A stretch of DNA of 64,000 nt from CAZGSN01 sp964371655 (GCA_964371655.1 CAYJOD010000006.1:62001-126000); one strand, 5' to 3'; numbered from the stretch's first letter, positions 18,095-26,527 are shown. Program-made: numbers and translations. The notes: a model not told the origin generated them from the letters alone.

Positions 18095-18850
18095 CGCGAA
18101 GGAGGAAGGGATGCGGGCAACGCCCTCAATGTGGAGAAGATCGAGCTCAATTAGCGGCGCAATGCGCGAGCATACGGCGAGAAAGAACTCAGCCAGCTTG
18201 GGTGCTTTGAACAGAGTCTTCCGGCCAGATGCCTCAGAATTGACGGGATGGTCGCGGACTGACGCGAGGGCGCGATGGAAGGCACTTCGGGCGGCCTTCC
18301 ATGTGGTCGAACAAAACACCATCCCTGCGTTGCCATTTTGCCATGTCAAGCCAGGCGCCTGGAAACCGGAGAATCCAACCCTAAGCCGGCGTAGCTGGAA
18401 CCAAATGGCAATCGCGTGACGCACTGCGTTAGGCCCTCAATCCCTTGTGCCCCAACGATTTGGCGACAGCCTCAAGAGCAATTTTTGCAGGAATGATCAA
18501 GATTTCACCCATAAGGGAATAAGAACTCTCGGAGACCAGATTCGCAAGCGCCAGCTCGACCTCGGCCTGCTTCAGCACGATGTCGCCGCCCTGCTGGGTG
18601 TGACTCCCGAGACAGTTATCGGCACGTGTTCTGCGGCAGGTCGCGCAGTATCGCGGCGGATGTTCCTAGTCGTGGCAGGCTCAGAGAGTCGTTCCACACC
18701 CGTCACATGCGACGTCGTGCCACAGAGTCCCCGCTGCTCGCGACGGAAGCGCGGCGGCGTGTCCCAGTCCTCGCAGATGTGCAGCTCGTCGCCACACTCG
18801 GTTCATCAGATCGTATGTCACTCGGTCATTGTCTGACGCTTTGGCAAGCC
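18095..18850. other. Gene-poor 756-base stretch with a broken HTH gene
   Basis: No intact gene is convincing. A frame from ATG 18111 (102 codons) has a good ribosome binding site (AAGGAGGAAGGG) but no family match as a whole. The only recognisable content is the split HTH remnant listed separately. The last 200 bases, before the convergent surface-protein gene, show nothing coding. Confidence 0.5.
18333..18620 (+). pseudogene. Broken XRE-type HTH regulator remnant
   Basis: Bases 18510-18620 encode GIRTLGDQIRKRQLDLGLLQ and HDVAALLGVTPETVI, a clear XRE helix-turn-helix of a family common in deltaproteobacterial and related genomes, but the recognition helix and the rest are replaced by unrelated sequence. 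In the same frame, 18333-18386 reads PFCHVKPGAWKPENPTLS, which resembles the segment normally found a few residues before that HTH. The two pieces are about 120 bases apart with a stop at 18417. I read this as one gene broken by an insertion and a 3' truncation. Confidence 0.6.
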
Positions 18851-20272
18851 TCAGTGGGTGGGGCAGCCGTGAAGCGCGTTGTTCACCGCCTGGATGATCA
18901 AGGCGACGTTGTGTTCGGTGCCCGCTGAGACTCCAGTTGGGCAAGGCGACTGCGGAGTCCTATCAAGGGCGATGTCCACCATGGCGAGCAGCTTCTTCGC
19001 GGTCACCTCGCGCGAACCGCCGCAGTCGCCAACGCAGGGCAGGAACGTCGGCGTTGGTGAGGCGGTGTGTGTCGGGCTGATCGACGGGGTCGGTGTTTGC
19101 GTTGGCGTATCGGACGGCGTGGCGGTTGCGGTCTCGGTTGGCGTCACTGTGGGTGAGGGCGTTTCGGTCGGCATTGCCGTAACCGTTGGAGTACTTGTGA
19201 TCGTTGGAGTGAACGTCGTTGTGGGCGTTGCGGTCGGGGTGAACGTGTCCGTATGAGTCGGTGTCACGGTAAAGGTTGGAGTTTCCGTTCGAGTATCCGT
19301 CGCCGTACGAGTAGCGGTCACCGTCGCCGTGCCTGTCGGCGTTGATGTCGGGGTGAATGTTCTGGTGACCGTCCGAGTGTTGGTCGGTGTAGCGGTCGGC
19401 GGGATTGCCGAAAATGCCGACACTCGCGCCGCTACTGGTTCGGCGACGAAGACATGGGCGGAATCGTAGGCAACGTCCGCCGGACTCAAAAGCCCGGTTG
19501 CGAGTACGTTCTTCGAGCCATCGGCGTTGATCACCGTGAGATCCCCGGTGCCGCTATCTGCGACGAAGATCTTCTGGCCGCTGTTGTCCCAGGCCACACC
19601 TTCGGGGCGCACAAAGCCATTCCCGCCCGGAATTGCCGTGCACGCTCCATCATTCGCGGAGATACGTACCACGAAAGTCCCTGAACTAGCGATGAGATCT
19701 CCAAAGCGGGGACGGTAGGCAAGTGAACGGATGCCATCGCAGGGATACCCCACGATATGTGCCGTGGTCGTGCGTCCAGAGCGGAATCCATTTAGGGGAA
19801 ACGTGTACAGGGCCGCTGGATCGGCGATAACAAACAGTCGGTTCGTAGTGCCTCCAGGAGTTTCCATTGCAAAGGCACCACCAAGCGTCGTGCCGTAGGG
19901 ATAGAAACCGTCAGGACCGAGATCCGTTTGCTCGGCGAAGGTGCTTCCCGGTCCAAGTCGCCGTACAAAGAGCGCATACGGTCGTCCTCCGGGCATGACT
20001 CCGTATAGGTTGCCCGCCAGATCGAAATCGAGGTGTATGGCAGTCCCCAGATCAGTGGAAATCGGATCTGCCATGCCGAGACTGCCGTCTGAGCTGACCG
20101 GAACGCGCCAAACGGTGCCCGAAACACCGCTTTTCACATAGAGGTCATGCGAGCCAGCATTCACCGTCAGCCCGGTCGCTCCCGGCAAGCCATTCACCGT
20201 GCCAAGCGGTGCCGCCGAGGATGCCGCTGACCAAACAAGAACAACCAGGATCGCAGCAGTCAGAGTTCTCAT
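18851..20272 (-). CDS. Secreted beta-propeller-like surface protein with Thr-Pro linker and degenerate dockerin-like C terminus
   Basis: A 473-residue exported protein from ATG 20272 (signal peptide MRTLTAAILVVLVWSAASSA). Residues 25 to about 290 contain repeated blade-like units (GATGLTVNAGSHDLYVKSG, GVAWDNSGQKIFVADSGTG, DVAYDSAHVFVAEP) of an NHL/SMP-30-like propeller. A linker of about 115 residues follows, almost wholly alternating Thr-Pro and Thr-x. The C-terminal 60 residues have the Cys-bounded repeat (CVGDCGGSREVTAKKLLAMV, IIQAVNNALHGC), but the Asp/Asn calcium ligands expected after CVGDC are missing. The longer frame to 20413 would add 47 residues before the signal peptide and is rejected. 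Confidence 0.85.
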   Translation of the reverse strand: MRTLTAAILVVLVWSAASSAAPLGTVNGLPGATGLTVNAGSHDLYVKSGVSGTVWRVPVSSDGSLGMADPISTDLGTAIHLDFDLAGNLYGVMPGGRPYALFVRRLGPGSTFAEQTDLGPDGFYPYGTTLGGAFAMETPGGTTNRLFVIADPAALYTFPLNGFRSGRTTTAHIVGYPCDGIRSLAYRPRFGDLIASSGTFVVRISANDGACTAIPGGNGFVRPEGVAWDNSGQKIFVADSGTGDLTVINADGSKNVLATGLLSPADVAYDSAHVFVAEPVAARVSAFSAIPPTATPTNTRTVTRTFTPTSTPTGTATVTATRTATDTRTETPTFTVTPTHTDTFTPTATPTTTFTPTITSTPTVTAMPTETPSPTVTPTETATATPSDTPTQTPTPSISPTHTASPTPTFLPCVGDCGGSREVTAKKLLAMVDIALDRTPQSPCPTGVSAGTEHNVALIIQAVNNALHGCPTH

Positions 20273-20312
20273 GATCTTCCACCCCAAGCATCGCGCATCG
20301 CGAACTCTCTGC

Positions 20313-20594
20313 TCACCGAGTAGCGTCTTGCTTCTTCGTACAGGTTGGTGGATTAACCAATCCGGCCGAGAGTACGCTGCCACTGATGACGCAGGCATAC
20401 TCATCGCCCGCACCAGTCTTTGCGACGTAGTACGTATTCGTCATCTCTGAGCGCCGTGCTTGGATCGCGACTTGACTGGGTTCGATCCCGAGAACCCCGG
20501 CTGTGCTGCTACGGATTCTCTCGTCTGAGATCACTGCCGAAGAGCACCCACCGACAAACACCAGTAACCCGAGCGAGCCTGCAATCCTTGTCAT
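20313..20594 (-). CDS. Small lipoprotein, unknown function
   Basis: Ninety-three residues starting MTRIAGSLGLLVFVGGCSSA: a lipoprotein signal with lipobox VGGC (Cys 17). The mature part (IEPSQVAIQARRSEMTNTYY, DEYACVISGSVLSAG) has two further cysteines that could form a disulfide. Similar tiny lipoproteins are common in proteobacteria and mostly uncharacterised. It lies 40 bases upstream of the surface-protein gene on the same strand, so the two may be co-transcribed. Confidence 0.7.
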   Translation of the reverse strand: MTRIAGSLGLLVFVGGCSSAVISDERIRSSTAGVLGIEPSQVAIQARRSEMTNTYYVAKTGAGDEYACVISGSVLSAGLVNPPTCTKKQDATR

Positions 20595-20651
20595 GATCCC
20601 TCCCCCGAAAAGGCTGAGTGTGTGCGTCCGGGACTACTCGAACGTGCGGAG

Positions 20652-20718
20652 GGAGTCAATGCACGCATGGCGTAATACGCCATGCGCATTACGCTGGATT
20701 GACTCAATACGTCATGCC
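20652..20718. promoter_or_regulatory. Nested palindromic operator upstream of the HTH gene
   Basis: CGCATGGCGTA (20664-20674) and TACGCCATGCG (20676-20686) form a perfect 11-base inverted repeat around a single central A. It is enclosed by a second perfect repeat, GAGTCAAT (20652-20659) and ATTGACTC (20698-20705). A half-site copy TACGTCATGCC (20708-20718) follows. The element lies between the divergent lipoprotein and HTH genes, where an autoregulatory operator is expected. Confidence 0.65.
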
Positions 20719-20784
20719 GTGGACACCTTCTTCTCTGTTCCCGTCGCCCATGTGCCTCTCCGCTCTGAGCGGAGGTGTAGATTT

Positions 20785-21042
20785 ATGGCGCAGGGAAAAC
20801 GCGACACTCAGACGAAGCGGAAAGCCGAGCGGCTGTTAGCTCTCCTTGAAGAGATCGACGGGATGGATGTGAAGAGTCTCCGCCAAACCGCAGGGCTGAG
20901 CATTGAACGAGCCGCCCGGATCGCGAATGTCTCCACCCGCACCTTCGGCCGTTGGGAGAATCACGAGGCCTGGCCGAACTCGCTCGATCCGCTCAAGGCA
21001 TTCTGCCGGTACGTGATCGAGCAGGCGGGAGAGAAGAGCTAA
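20785..21042 (+). CDS. Helix-turn-helix DNA-binding protein
   Basis: An 85-residue basic protein. After a Lys/Arg-rich start (MAQGKRDTQTKRKAERL) comes a helix-turn-helix: LRQTAGLSIERAARIANVST followed by RTFGRWENHEAW, in which RWEN is the usual end of an XRE-like recognition helix. ATG 20785 has GGAGGTG nine bases upstream, and the open frame before it is not coding. The palindromic element 66 to 133 bases upstream is its likely binding site. Confidence 0.75.
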   Translation: MAQGKRDTQTKRKAERLLALLEEIDGMDVKSLRQTAGLSIERAARIANVSTRTFGRWENHEAWPNSLDPLKAFCRYVIEQAGEKS

Positions 21043-21458
21043 CGCAGCGTAAGCGGGTGCTGATGGTCATTCGAACTGGGAGCGGCGACTCCGGCGTCGC
21101 GGCAGAATTGTTCAAGGCAGCCAGTTTCAACCTGGATGAGATATATTCCCCGTAGGCCCGGGTCGTGGCGCTAGGTATGGCGCGATTCTCAATTCGGGGA
21201 AATTTGGCGAGTTGCACTCGGCGGCCCGTTCCCGCATCGAGTGCACTTTTGGGGGCGGGGCATACCTAGATGGAACTCGCCGGAGGGTGGATCGAAGCGA
21301 CATGTGGCTTCATCTCAGCCGAGGTCTTCATAGATTTCACCGAGAGGGCTGAGCGTGTCGGCGGGGAACGGTAAGGTGGTTACCGCGAAAGGCCGACACC
21401 TTCAACGCCGATCGGATACCCTCAGTGCATCGCGTGTGTGGGCGATGCGCACAGGCCG
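21043..21458. repeat. Gene-free stretch holding a nested inverted repeat (21171-21269)
   Basis: No gene is seen in these 416 bases. CTAGGTATG (21171-21179) and CATACCTAG (21261-21269) are perfect nine-base inverted ends of a 99-base segment. Inside it GCACTCG and CGAGTGC (about 21214-21237) form another hairpin. The layout suits a miniature inverted-repeat element or a structured RNA. No flanking direct repeat is visible. Confidence 0.45.
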
Positions 21459-22370
21459 TCAAAACTCGATCGCCACCGCTGTGCGCAGAAGATCGTCGCT
21501 GGCCTTGGTCAGCCCCATCGCCACTCCGATGTGGAGCATGACGTGCTCGTTGAGATGGAACATCACGGCCGGCTGTACGTAGTGTTCCTGACGTGACGCA
21601 GTCAGACCGAACCTGCGGGCGTCCCCGAGAGCGCCGTATAACTCCACGCCCAGGGTGACGCCGCCGGCTTCGTGCTCTTCCTCGTGAGAGGAGTGGTGAT
21701 GTTCGCCGAAGGCGGACGCGCCCGGATCGTCCAGTCTCCCGTAGTGCCCGTCGTTGAGGTCGTACCGAAACCCGAAGGCGTATCCGAATGCGGTGCGACC
21801 GCTCTCGTTCATGTCGCTCTCGTTGATCCAGTTGAACGCGATGTTGGCCGGACCGAAGTCCTGTGAGAGGACGAGCCTCGACTCCAGGATTCGTTCACGC
21901 TCCGGCTCGGAAGCTTCGTCTGTATACGGTGGGCGGGTCCAGCCACTGACTTCCATCTTGTAGCGCGTGCTGGGGGTGAGGTCCTCATACTCGGCATAGA
22001 GCATAGGGTTCAGGGGGACGTCGTCGTGAAACAGCCGATATCGGTTCTCCCAACGAACCCCCGTGAGCTGCGCCTTTCCGGTAGTCCCTTCTTCGAACGC
22101 CTCGACCATCAGCTCGCTCGCAAACTGGTCGGTGACGCCGTACTCGATTTCGATCATGTTGGAGAAGTAGCTATGCTGACCGTCGTCCTCGCGCCGAAAG
22201 CGCGAAGGGGCGGTAAGGTCATTCATCACCATCAGTTCCAGCTCGCCCTTCGAGATGTGGTGGTTGTACGTGACGAAGTAAATGTCGTTGCCGGCCAGGG
22301 CGGCAGTGGACCCGAGGATCAGTAGTGCGGCGGCCGTCGCCAACTCTCGCAAGAAGTCTGTGATCTTCAT
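21459..22370 (-). CDS. Outer membrane protein, probably metal-regulated
   Basis: A 303-residue outer membrane beta-barrel-like protein from ATG 22370: signal peptide ELATAAALLILGSTAALAGN, then strands with alternating residues (FASELMVEAFEEG, YRLFHDDVPLNPMLYAEYED, LILSQDFGP-type segments) and a C-terminal strand ending VAIEF. A His/Glu-rich loop (EHHHSSHEEEHEAGG, about 230-245) could bind metal. Its family resembles uncharacterised DUF6662-type proteins. The open frame extends to 22562 but lacks a signal before 22370. A 12-base inverted repeat lies 29 bases upstream and a Fur-box-like site 178 bases upstream. Confidence 0.8.
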   Translation of the reverse strand: MKITDFLRELATAAALLILGSTAALAGNDIYFVTYNHHISKGELELMVMNDLTAPSRFRREDDGQHSYFSNMIEIEYGVTDQFASELMVEAFEEGTTGKAQLTGVRWENRYRLFHDDVPLNPMLYAEYEDLTPSTRYKMEVSGWTRPPYTDEASEPERERILESRLVLSQDFGPANIAFNWINESDMNESGRTAFGYAFGFRYDLNDGHYGRLDDPGASAFGEHHHSSHEEEHEAGGVTLGVELYGALGDARRFGLTASRQEHYVQPAVMFHLNEHVMLHIGVAMGLTKASDDLLRTAVAIEF

Positions 22371-22398
22371 GTTGTCGTTCCTCTCTTTTCGGATGTCG

Positions 22399-22429
22399 GT
22401 AATGCCAGGAACTCGTGTCCTGGCATTAC
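22399..22429. promoter_or_regulatory. Perfect inverted repeat before the outer membrane protein gene
   Basis: GTAATGCCAGGA (22399-22410) and TCCTGGCATTAC (22418-22429) are perfect 12-base arms around a seven-base loop. The position, 29 bases before the start codon on the minus strand, fits either an operator or a hairpin in the mRNA leader. Confidence 0.6.
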
Positions 22430-22547
22430 AATGGAATATGTGCGGTGGCAGGATGGCCATCGAGATGCGCTTTCGTTCGGCTCCGACGGCGCGTCGGAGC
22501 GGCAGCCCCTCGGCGACTCCTTCGTCTGGTTCATTGCCGATCATTCT

Positions 22548-22566
22548 GAAATTGATTATCAATATC
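22548..22566. promoter_or_regulatory. Fur-box-like site
   Basis: GAAATTGATTATCAATATC matches the 19-base Fur consensus at 15 positions by my count and keeps the palindromic ATTGATxATCAAT core. It is the only strongly AT-rich palindrome in this GC-rich stretch. It lies 178 bases upstream of the outer membrane protein start, pointing to iron or zinc control. Confidence 0.55.
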
Positions 22567-22626
22567 GTAGATTTTCGTCAAGGACGGTACGAGGCCGGGA
22601 AATCACCCTATTACTGCGAGTACAGC

Positions 22627-22789
22627 ACGTTGCTTCTTGAAGCGGCGATGACGAAGCTCGGATTGAGCGCTTGCGCGTACACCCGTGTCCTCAAGGTGGC
22701 GTGCAGTATCGCTGGCCTCGACGGCCCCGAACATCGCCGCGGCACATGTCGCCGAGGTCCTCCAGTACCGGAGCCTGGTCGTGCGTTAG
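22627..22789 (+). pseudogene. C-terminal remnant of a ComM/YifB-type magnesium-chelatase-like ATPase
   Basis: The frame at 22627 reads LLLEAAMTKLGLSACAYTRV and LKVACSIAGLDG, the C-terminal helical end of ComM-family proteins (family form LSARAYxRILKVARTIADL). The frame then shifts. In the next frame IAAAHVAEVLQYRSLVVR runs to the TAG at 22787, which is the expected family ending. The ATPase core is absent upstream. So this is a truncated, frameshifted fragment at the edge of the plasmid-like region. Confidence 0.75.
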
Positions 22790-22871
22790 ACTAAAATACG
22801 GCGTGCACGCCGCGTCATCCCGGAGCTGTTGGGTCTGTTGAATCCGAGACTTCTGAAATTGCGTCACAGCA

Positions 22872-25800
22872 TTACTTCGGTGGCTTGGGTCCTCGGAGTC
22901 TTTTCGTGATCACCTTCGAAATTGCCTGCCGTCGCGCCTCTGCCTCTGCTTCGCTGACCGGCCTATAGCTCACCTTCACCTTGTACCCCCGGACGGTGTC
23001 TTCACTACTTGCTGCCGCTGCGGCGAGTTCGTCGAGGTAGGCGATGAACTCCTCCGGCTGCAGGAAGCGCACGTTGGTCAGCGTCTCCGCGGTCAGCGAT
23101 GCCTCCGCGGCGCTCTGCAGCTTGCGCAGCGTCTTCGCATCGGCTGCGAGGACGACGACCGTTGCGTATCCCGCAGCCAGACATTTTTGGATGTTTCCGA
23201 TCTCCTGTTCGCTCGTTGTGGTGATGGAGATCTCGCAGGCGATCTTCTGGTCGCCCTTCTCTATCGACACGTCGACGCTGCCGGCGCCGCCTAGAATCGA
23301 CTGCTCGATCGTGGCCCGGTAGCCGCGATCTTCGGCGAGGCGCTTGACGAGGTTCTGCAAGTACTTGTGCTCTTTGCCGCCGCGCCCGGGCGTTGGTTCT
23401 GCCGACTTGGGCTTCTCAGGCGGTGCTTTCGTTGGTGCAGCGGGCGAGGAAAGGGGTGCTGTTGGCTTGGCGGCGGACTCGCTTGGCGAAGATGTCGGAG
23501 CTGGCTGGGATGTCGACGGGGTGGCAGGCTTGCTCGGTGACGCCGACACCGTCGGTGGTTGCGCTGGCGGTGCGGGAGGCTTGCCCTTTGATGGTCCTGT
23601 GGGAGCAGCTTGTTCGCCTTCGCGGATTGACGCCCAGTACGCGGTGATCTCCGCCTCGATCTCGGCTCTCGGACGGGCATAGGTTGCGCGAGAGTGGGCA
23701 ATGACGCGAGCCCGCCGGCTCTCTGCAAGCTCCGCCGCGACTGGGACAACATCCTTCGTTGTGAGGTTGAAGTCGTAGTCAGACCGTTCCACCCGCGCGA
23801 TCGCTTCACCGATACCGAGCGTTTGGAGGTCCGCGGCGTTGAACGTCGAGAACCCACCCTCCAGTCTCTTGGTGTCCATGTCACCCACTCGGAAGCAGAT
23901 TCTGGTGCACGGGTTGGTCATTGTGGCACTGCCGATTCCGGCATCGACCCGCCACAGTTGGAGCAGGTCCTGGTGGGCAAGCACCAGACCCATGTGGAAC
24001 TTGCGGGCGCCGGACAGAATCTGCGCCAGCGATGGAGCGAGAAAGTTGTGAAACTCGTCGACGGTGAGAAAGAAGTCATGGCGTTGTTCCTCGCCGATCT
24101 CTTGTCGACTGAGCGCGACCTGATGGAACTTGGAAACCAAGAAGGAGCCAAGAAGATACGCGTTCTCCTCGCCAATCGCTCCCTGCGAGAGTCGGGCGAG
24201 AAAGATCTTTCGCTCGTCCATGATCTTCCGGAAATCGAGCGACGTCTTCTTCTGCGCGACCATGTAACGGATTGGCTTGGGGCGGAGAAAGGTATCGAGT
24301 CGGGTCAGCACCGGAGCTTGAGGCCGGCCGCCCAGCATCTCGAACTCCTTCTCGAAGTAGAAGACGACTTCCGGGTCCTTCACGGTCCTCAAAAACTGCC
24401 GGCGGAAGATTGGATCGACGAGGAATCGTCGGAGGTCGAGAAGCGTGCCCCCGATGTCGCTTTCAAGAAATGCGAGAATGGCGTTGGCCAGAACCGAGTT
24501 CATCTGATCGCCCCAACTCGTGGAGAGTCGCCGAAAGACGGCGACGAGATCGGACGACAGAAGGGTTTTCTCCAGTTCGGAATGGGCGGAGAGGATGTTG
24601 AAGCCAACCGGGTAGTCTTCATCCGACGGGTCGAGCAGCACGACATCATCTAGTCGTTCGTCAGGAATCCGCTTGATGATTGCGTCGATCAGGTCTCCGT
24701 GAGGATCGAGGACGCCGACACCGTGCCCGTGCTCAATGTCCTGAACGATCATATTGAGGAGAAGCGTCGACTTTCCTGTGCCACTGGCTCCTATGATGTA
24801 GGTATGCCGCAGTCGCTGCGACGCGCTCAGCGAAACTTCGATGACACGCCCCTTGTGGGCGTTGTCGCCGATAATGAACTCGTTCCCTTGCGCCAGAGCT
24901 GGCGCTGCTTTGCTCTTCTTCGCGTCACGGCTGAGCCTCTCTGACCGCACCGAAGCCGACGGAAGGTGAACCAGCGATACAAGCTCATCACCGTTGAGGA
25001 TCATGCCGCTGCGGTGCGAGCGACGACGCAGCAGATCATCAACGTGCAGCGCATCAGGGTACTCGTCGTTGGTGAGGGGGATGAGCTCGTTGCTTGGTGG
25101 GTCACAGAGGCGACCGAAACCAGCGCTCATCGATCGGACGAGATCCCACGCGCGCTGACGGCTGGCGCTCTTCGCCGCAAGCCGGACGACGACAGCGTAG
25201 AGCGGTCTCGCTACTTTCTGTCTCGCCAGCGACAGCATCTCGGGAGCATCACGAAAGAAGGCGCCACCTTCATTGTCCATCACCGCCCGTAGAATGCTGC
25301 CCGACCAAGGATTCCGGACCGCGCGGAAGAGAATCTGCAGGCAGGCGAGCTCGCCCTCTGCGACACCGTTGAGCGCCCCAACGACGGAGATCAGCGGGTC
25401 CACCTCGAAGCCGGCAATCGGTCGAAGCGGGCGCGTAAACTCTTGCGACAGCCCGAAATCGACAATCGCCACGTCGTCGCCCGCGGACTCCGCCCACCAG
25501 TTCGGAAGTCCTTCGACCGTTTCAACGAGCGCAATCTCCGGGAAATAGGCTTCGTACTGCTGCCGCACGAAGTCTTGATCTGACGGGCGGGCAACCAGGC
25601 GAACCTTTATCGCATCTGGCCGTCCGACGATCTCGTACGCAACCGTGTCCCTCGCCGCCGAAAGCGCGAGAAGGATTTGATCGGCACCCTCACGCTTGGG
25701 CGTGAAGTCGCGGGGAAGCCCGATGTGCAGCTCAGTCGGGACTTCGTAGACGTCATCTTCCTCGGGAAGAGGTGCCTCCCACATCCCGGGGATGATCACA

Positions 25801-26054
25801 CCCGGCGGAATAACCTCGTCAGGAGCCTTGGCCGCTGCCGGCCGAAATCGCCCGACAAGATTCTCGAAGAAACCAGGTCTGCGTCCGTCGTCATGAATGG
25901 ACGAACGCGGCACGCCATGGGCGACAAACGGCTGGAAGGGTGGTTCCAAGCGGACCGGGTAGTCCCAGAGCAGCCACCCGCGGCCTCGTACTTCCCAGTC
26001 GAAGAATTGTTGGGTGAGATATTCCTCAGCTGTGAGGGGATGGGCCGTTGTCAC
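22872..26054 (-). CDS. TraD/TraG-class DNA-translocation ATPase fused to a nuclease-like C-terminal domain
   Basis: A 1060-residue protein. The central ATPase (about 400-770) has Walker A IIGASGTGKSTLLL (about residue 420), the LDPHGDL strand, Walker B FFLTVDEFHNF and the arginine-containing end LVLAHQDLLQLW seen in coupling and HerA-like ATPases. Residues about 805-885 are a Pro/Ser/Thr/Ala linker. Residues 890 to about 1000 look like a restriction-type fold: EHKYLQNLVKRLAEDRGY, GSVDVSIEKGDQKIACEIS and VVVLAADAKTL, with a D-xn-ExS arrangement of a divergent PD-(D/E)XK core. The N-terminal 390 residues are unrecognised. No transmembrane anchor is evident. It could move or process DNA for conjugation or defence. 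Confidence 0.82.
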   Translation of the reverse strand: MTTAHPLTAEEYLTQQFFDWEVRGRGWLLWDYPVRLEPPFQPFVAHGVPRSSIHDDGRRPGFFENLVGRFRPAAAKAPDEVIPPGVIIPGMWEAPLPEEDDVYEVPTELHIGLPRDFTPKREGADQILLALSAARDTVAYEIVGRPDAIKVRLVARPSDQDFVRQQYEAYFPEIALVETVEGLPNWWAESAGDDVAIVDFGLSQEFTRPLRPIAGFEVDPLISVVGALNGVAEGELACLQILFRAVRNPWSGSILRAVMDNEGGAFFRDAPEMLSLARQKVARPLYAVVVRLAAKSASRQRAWDLVRSMSAGFGRLCDPPSNELIPLTNDEYPDALHVDDLLRRRSHRSGMILNGDELVSLVHLPSASVRSERLSRDAKKSKAAPALAQGNEFIIGDNAHKGRVIEVSLSASQRLRHTYIIGASGTGKSTLLLNMIVQDIEHGHGVGVLDPHGDLIDAIIKRIPDERLDDVVLLDPSDEDYPVGFNILSAHSELEKTLLSSDLVAVFRRLSTSWGDQMNSVLANAILAFLESDIGGTLLDLRRFLVDPIFRRQFLRTVKDPEVVFYFEKEFEMLGGRPQAPVLTRLDTFLRPKPIRYMVAQKKTSLDFRKIMDERKIFLARLSQGAIGEENAYLLGSFLVSKFHQVALSRQEIGEEQRHDFFLTVDEFHNFLAPSLAQILSGARKFHMGLVLAHQDLLQLWRVDAGIGSATMTNPCTRICFRVGDMDTKRLEGGFSTFNAADLQTLGIGEAIARVERSDYDFNLTTKDVVPVAAELAESRRARVIAHSRATYARPRAEIEAEITAYWASIREGEQAAPTGPSKGKPPAPPAQPPTVSASPSKPATPSTSQPAPTSSPSESAAKPTAPLSSPAAPTKAPPEKPKSAEPTPGRGGKEHKYLQNLVKRLAEDRGYRATIEQSILGGAGSVDVSIEKGDQKIACEISITTTSEQEIGNIQKCLAAGYATVVVLAADAKTLRKLQSAAEASLTAETLTNVRFLQPEEFIAYLDELAAAAASSEDTVRGYKVKVSYRPVSEAEAEARRQAISKVITKRLRGPKPPK

Positions 26055-26137
26055 TGCAGTTCAATGAAACAGAACCCTTGAGTGATCAAGCGGACACCAC
26101 GGTATCGAGGGGCGATGAACCGCTCAGTCCCGACGTC

Positions 26138-26527
26138 TTAGTCCGAACTGCCGCTTTCTCCGTCGTCGCCACCGCCGGAGCTACGGAACCACCTTTGCCA
26201 CCAGGATTCTGTCTCTTCAGCAAAAAACCGCTCAGCGTCCTCGGCAGCATGGTCGTCATCGTCAACGAAAGAACCAGCAGCATCTTCTTCAAGAAAGCGC
26301 TCAGCCTCGCATCCCGGATGGGTGCATTCTGGCGGAGCACCAAGAAGGAAATCCGCCAAAGGGTCGAACAACTTCCGCTGATGCGCGTACGAGAAGTGCT
26401 CTCCCTCCGCGCTGATACGGTCATGCAGGTCGCGCGCAATCCATTCACCGTACAAGTTGTCGACTTCCGTCCACTCCCGCCCCCCTGATTTCTCGTCCGA
26501 CTCCGGCTTCTCATCCGATTTGCTCAT
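26138..26527 (-). CDS. Acidic hypothetical protein
   Basis: A 129-residue, strongly acidic protein (REWTEVDNLYGEWIARDLHD, FVDDDDHAAEDAERFFAEE) with a His/Cys pair in PPECTHPGCEAERFL. It ends in a Gly/Ser/Asp-rich tail. No family is recognised. It lies directly upstream of the large ATPase (84 bases) and downstream of a membrane protein on the same strand, so the three genes 27241-22872 are probably one unit. Confidence 0.6.
   Translation of the reverse strand: MSKSDEKPESDEKSGGREWTEVDNLYGEWIARDLHDRISAEGEHFSYAHQRKLFDPLADFLLGAPPECTHPGCEAERFLEEDAAGSFVDDDDHAAEDAERFFAEETESWWQRWFRSSGGGDDGESGSSD

Noticed and set aside
19030..19410. Short tandem DNA repeat as a mobile element
   Set aside because: The repetition encodes the Thr-Pro linker of the surface protein and varies at codon level, so it is a coding repeat.
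23694..24653. 319-codon open frame on the plus strand
   Set aside because: It lies wholly within the TraD-like ATPase gene on the other strand and has no recognisable motif.
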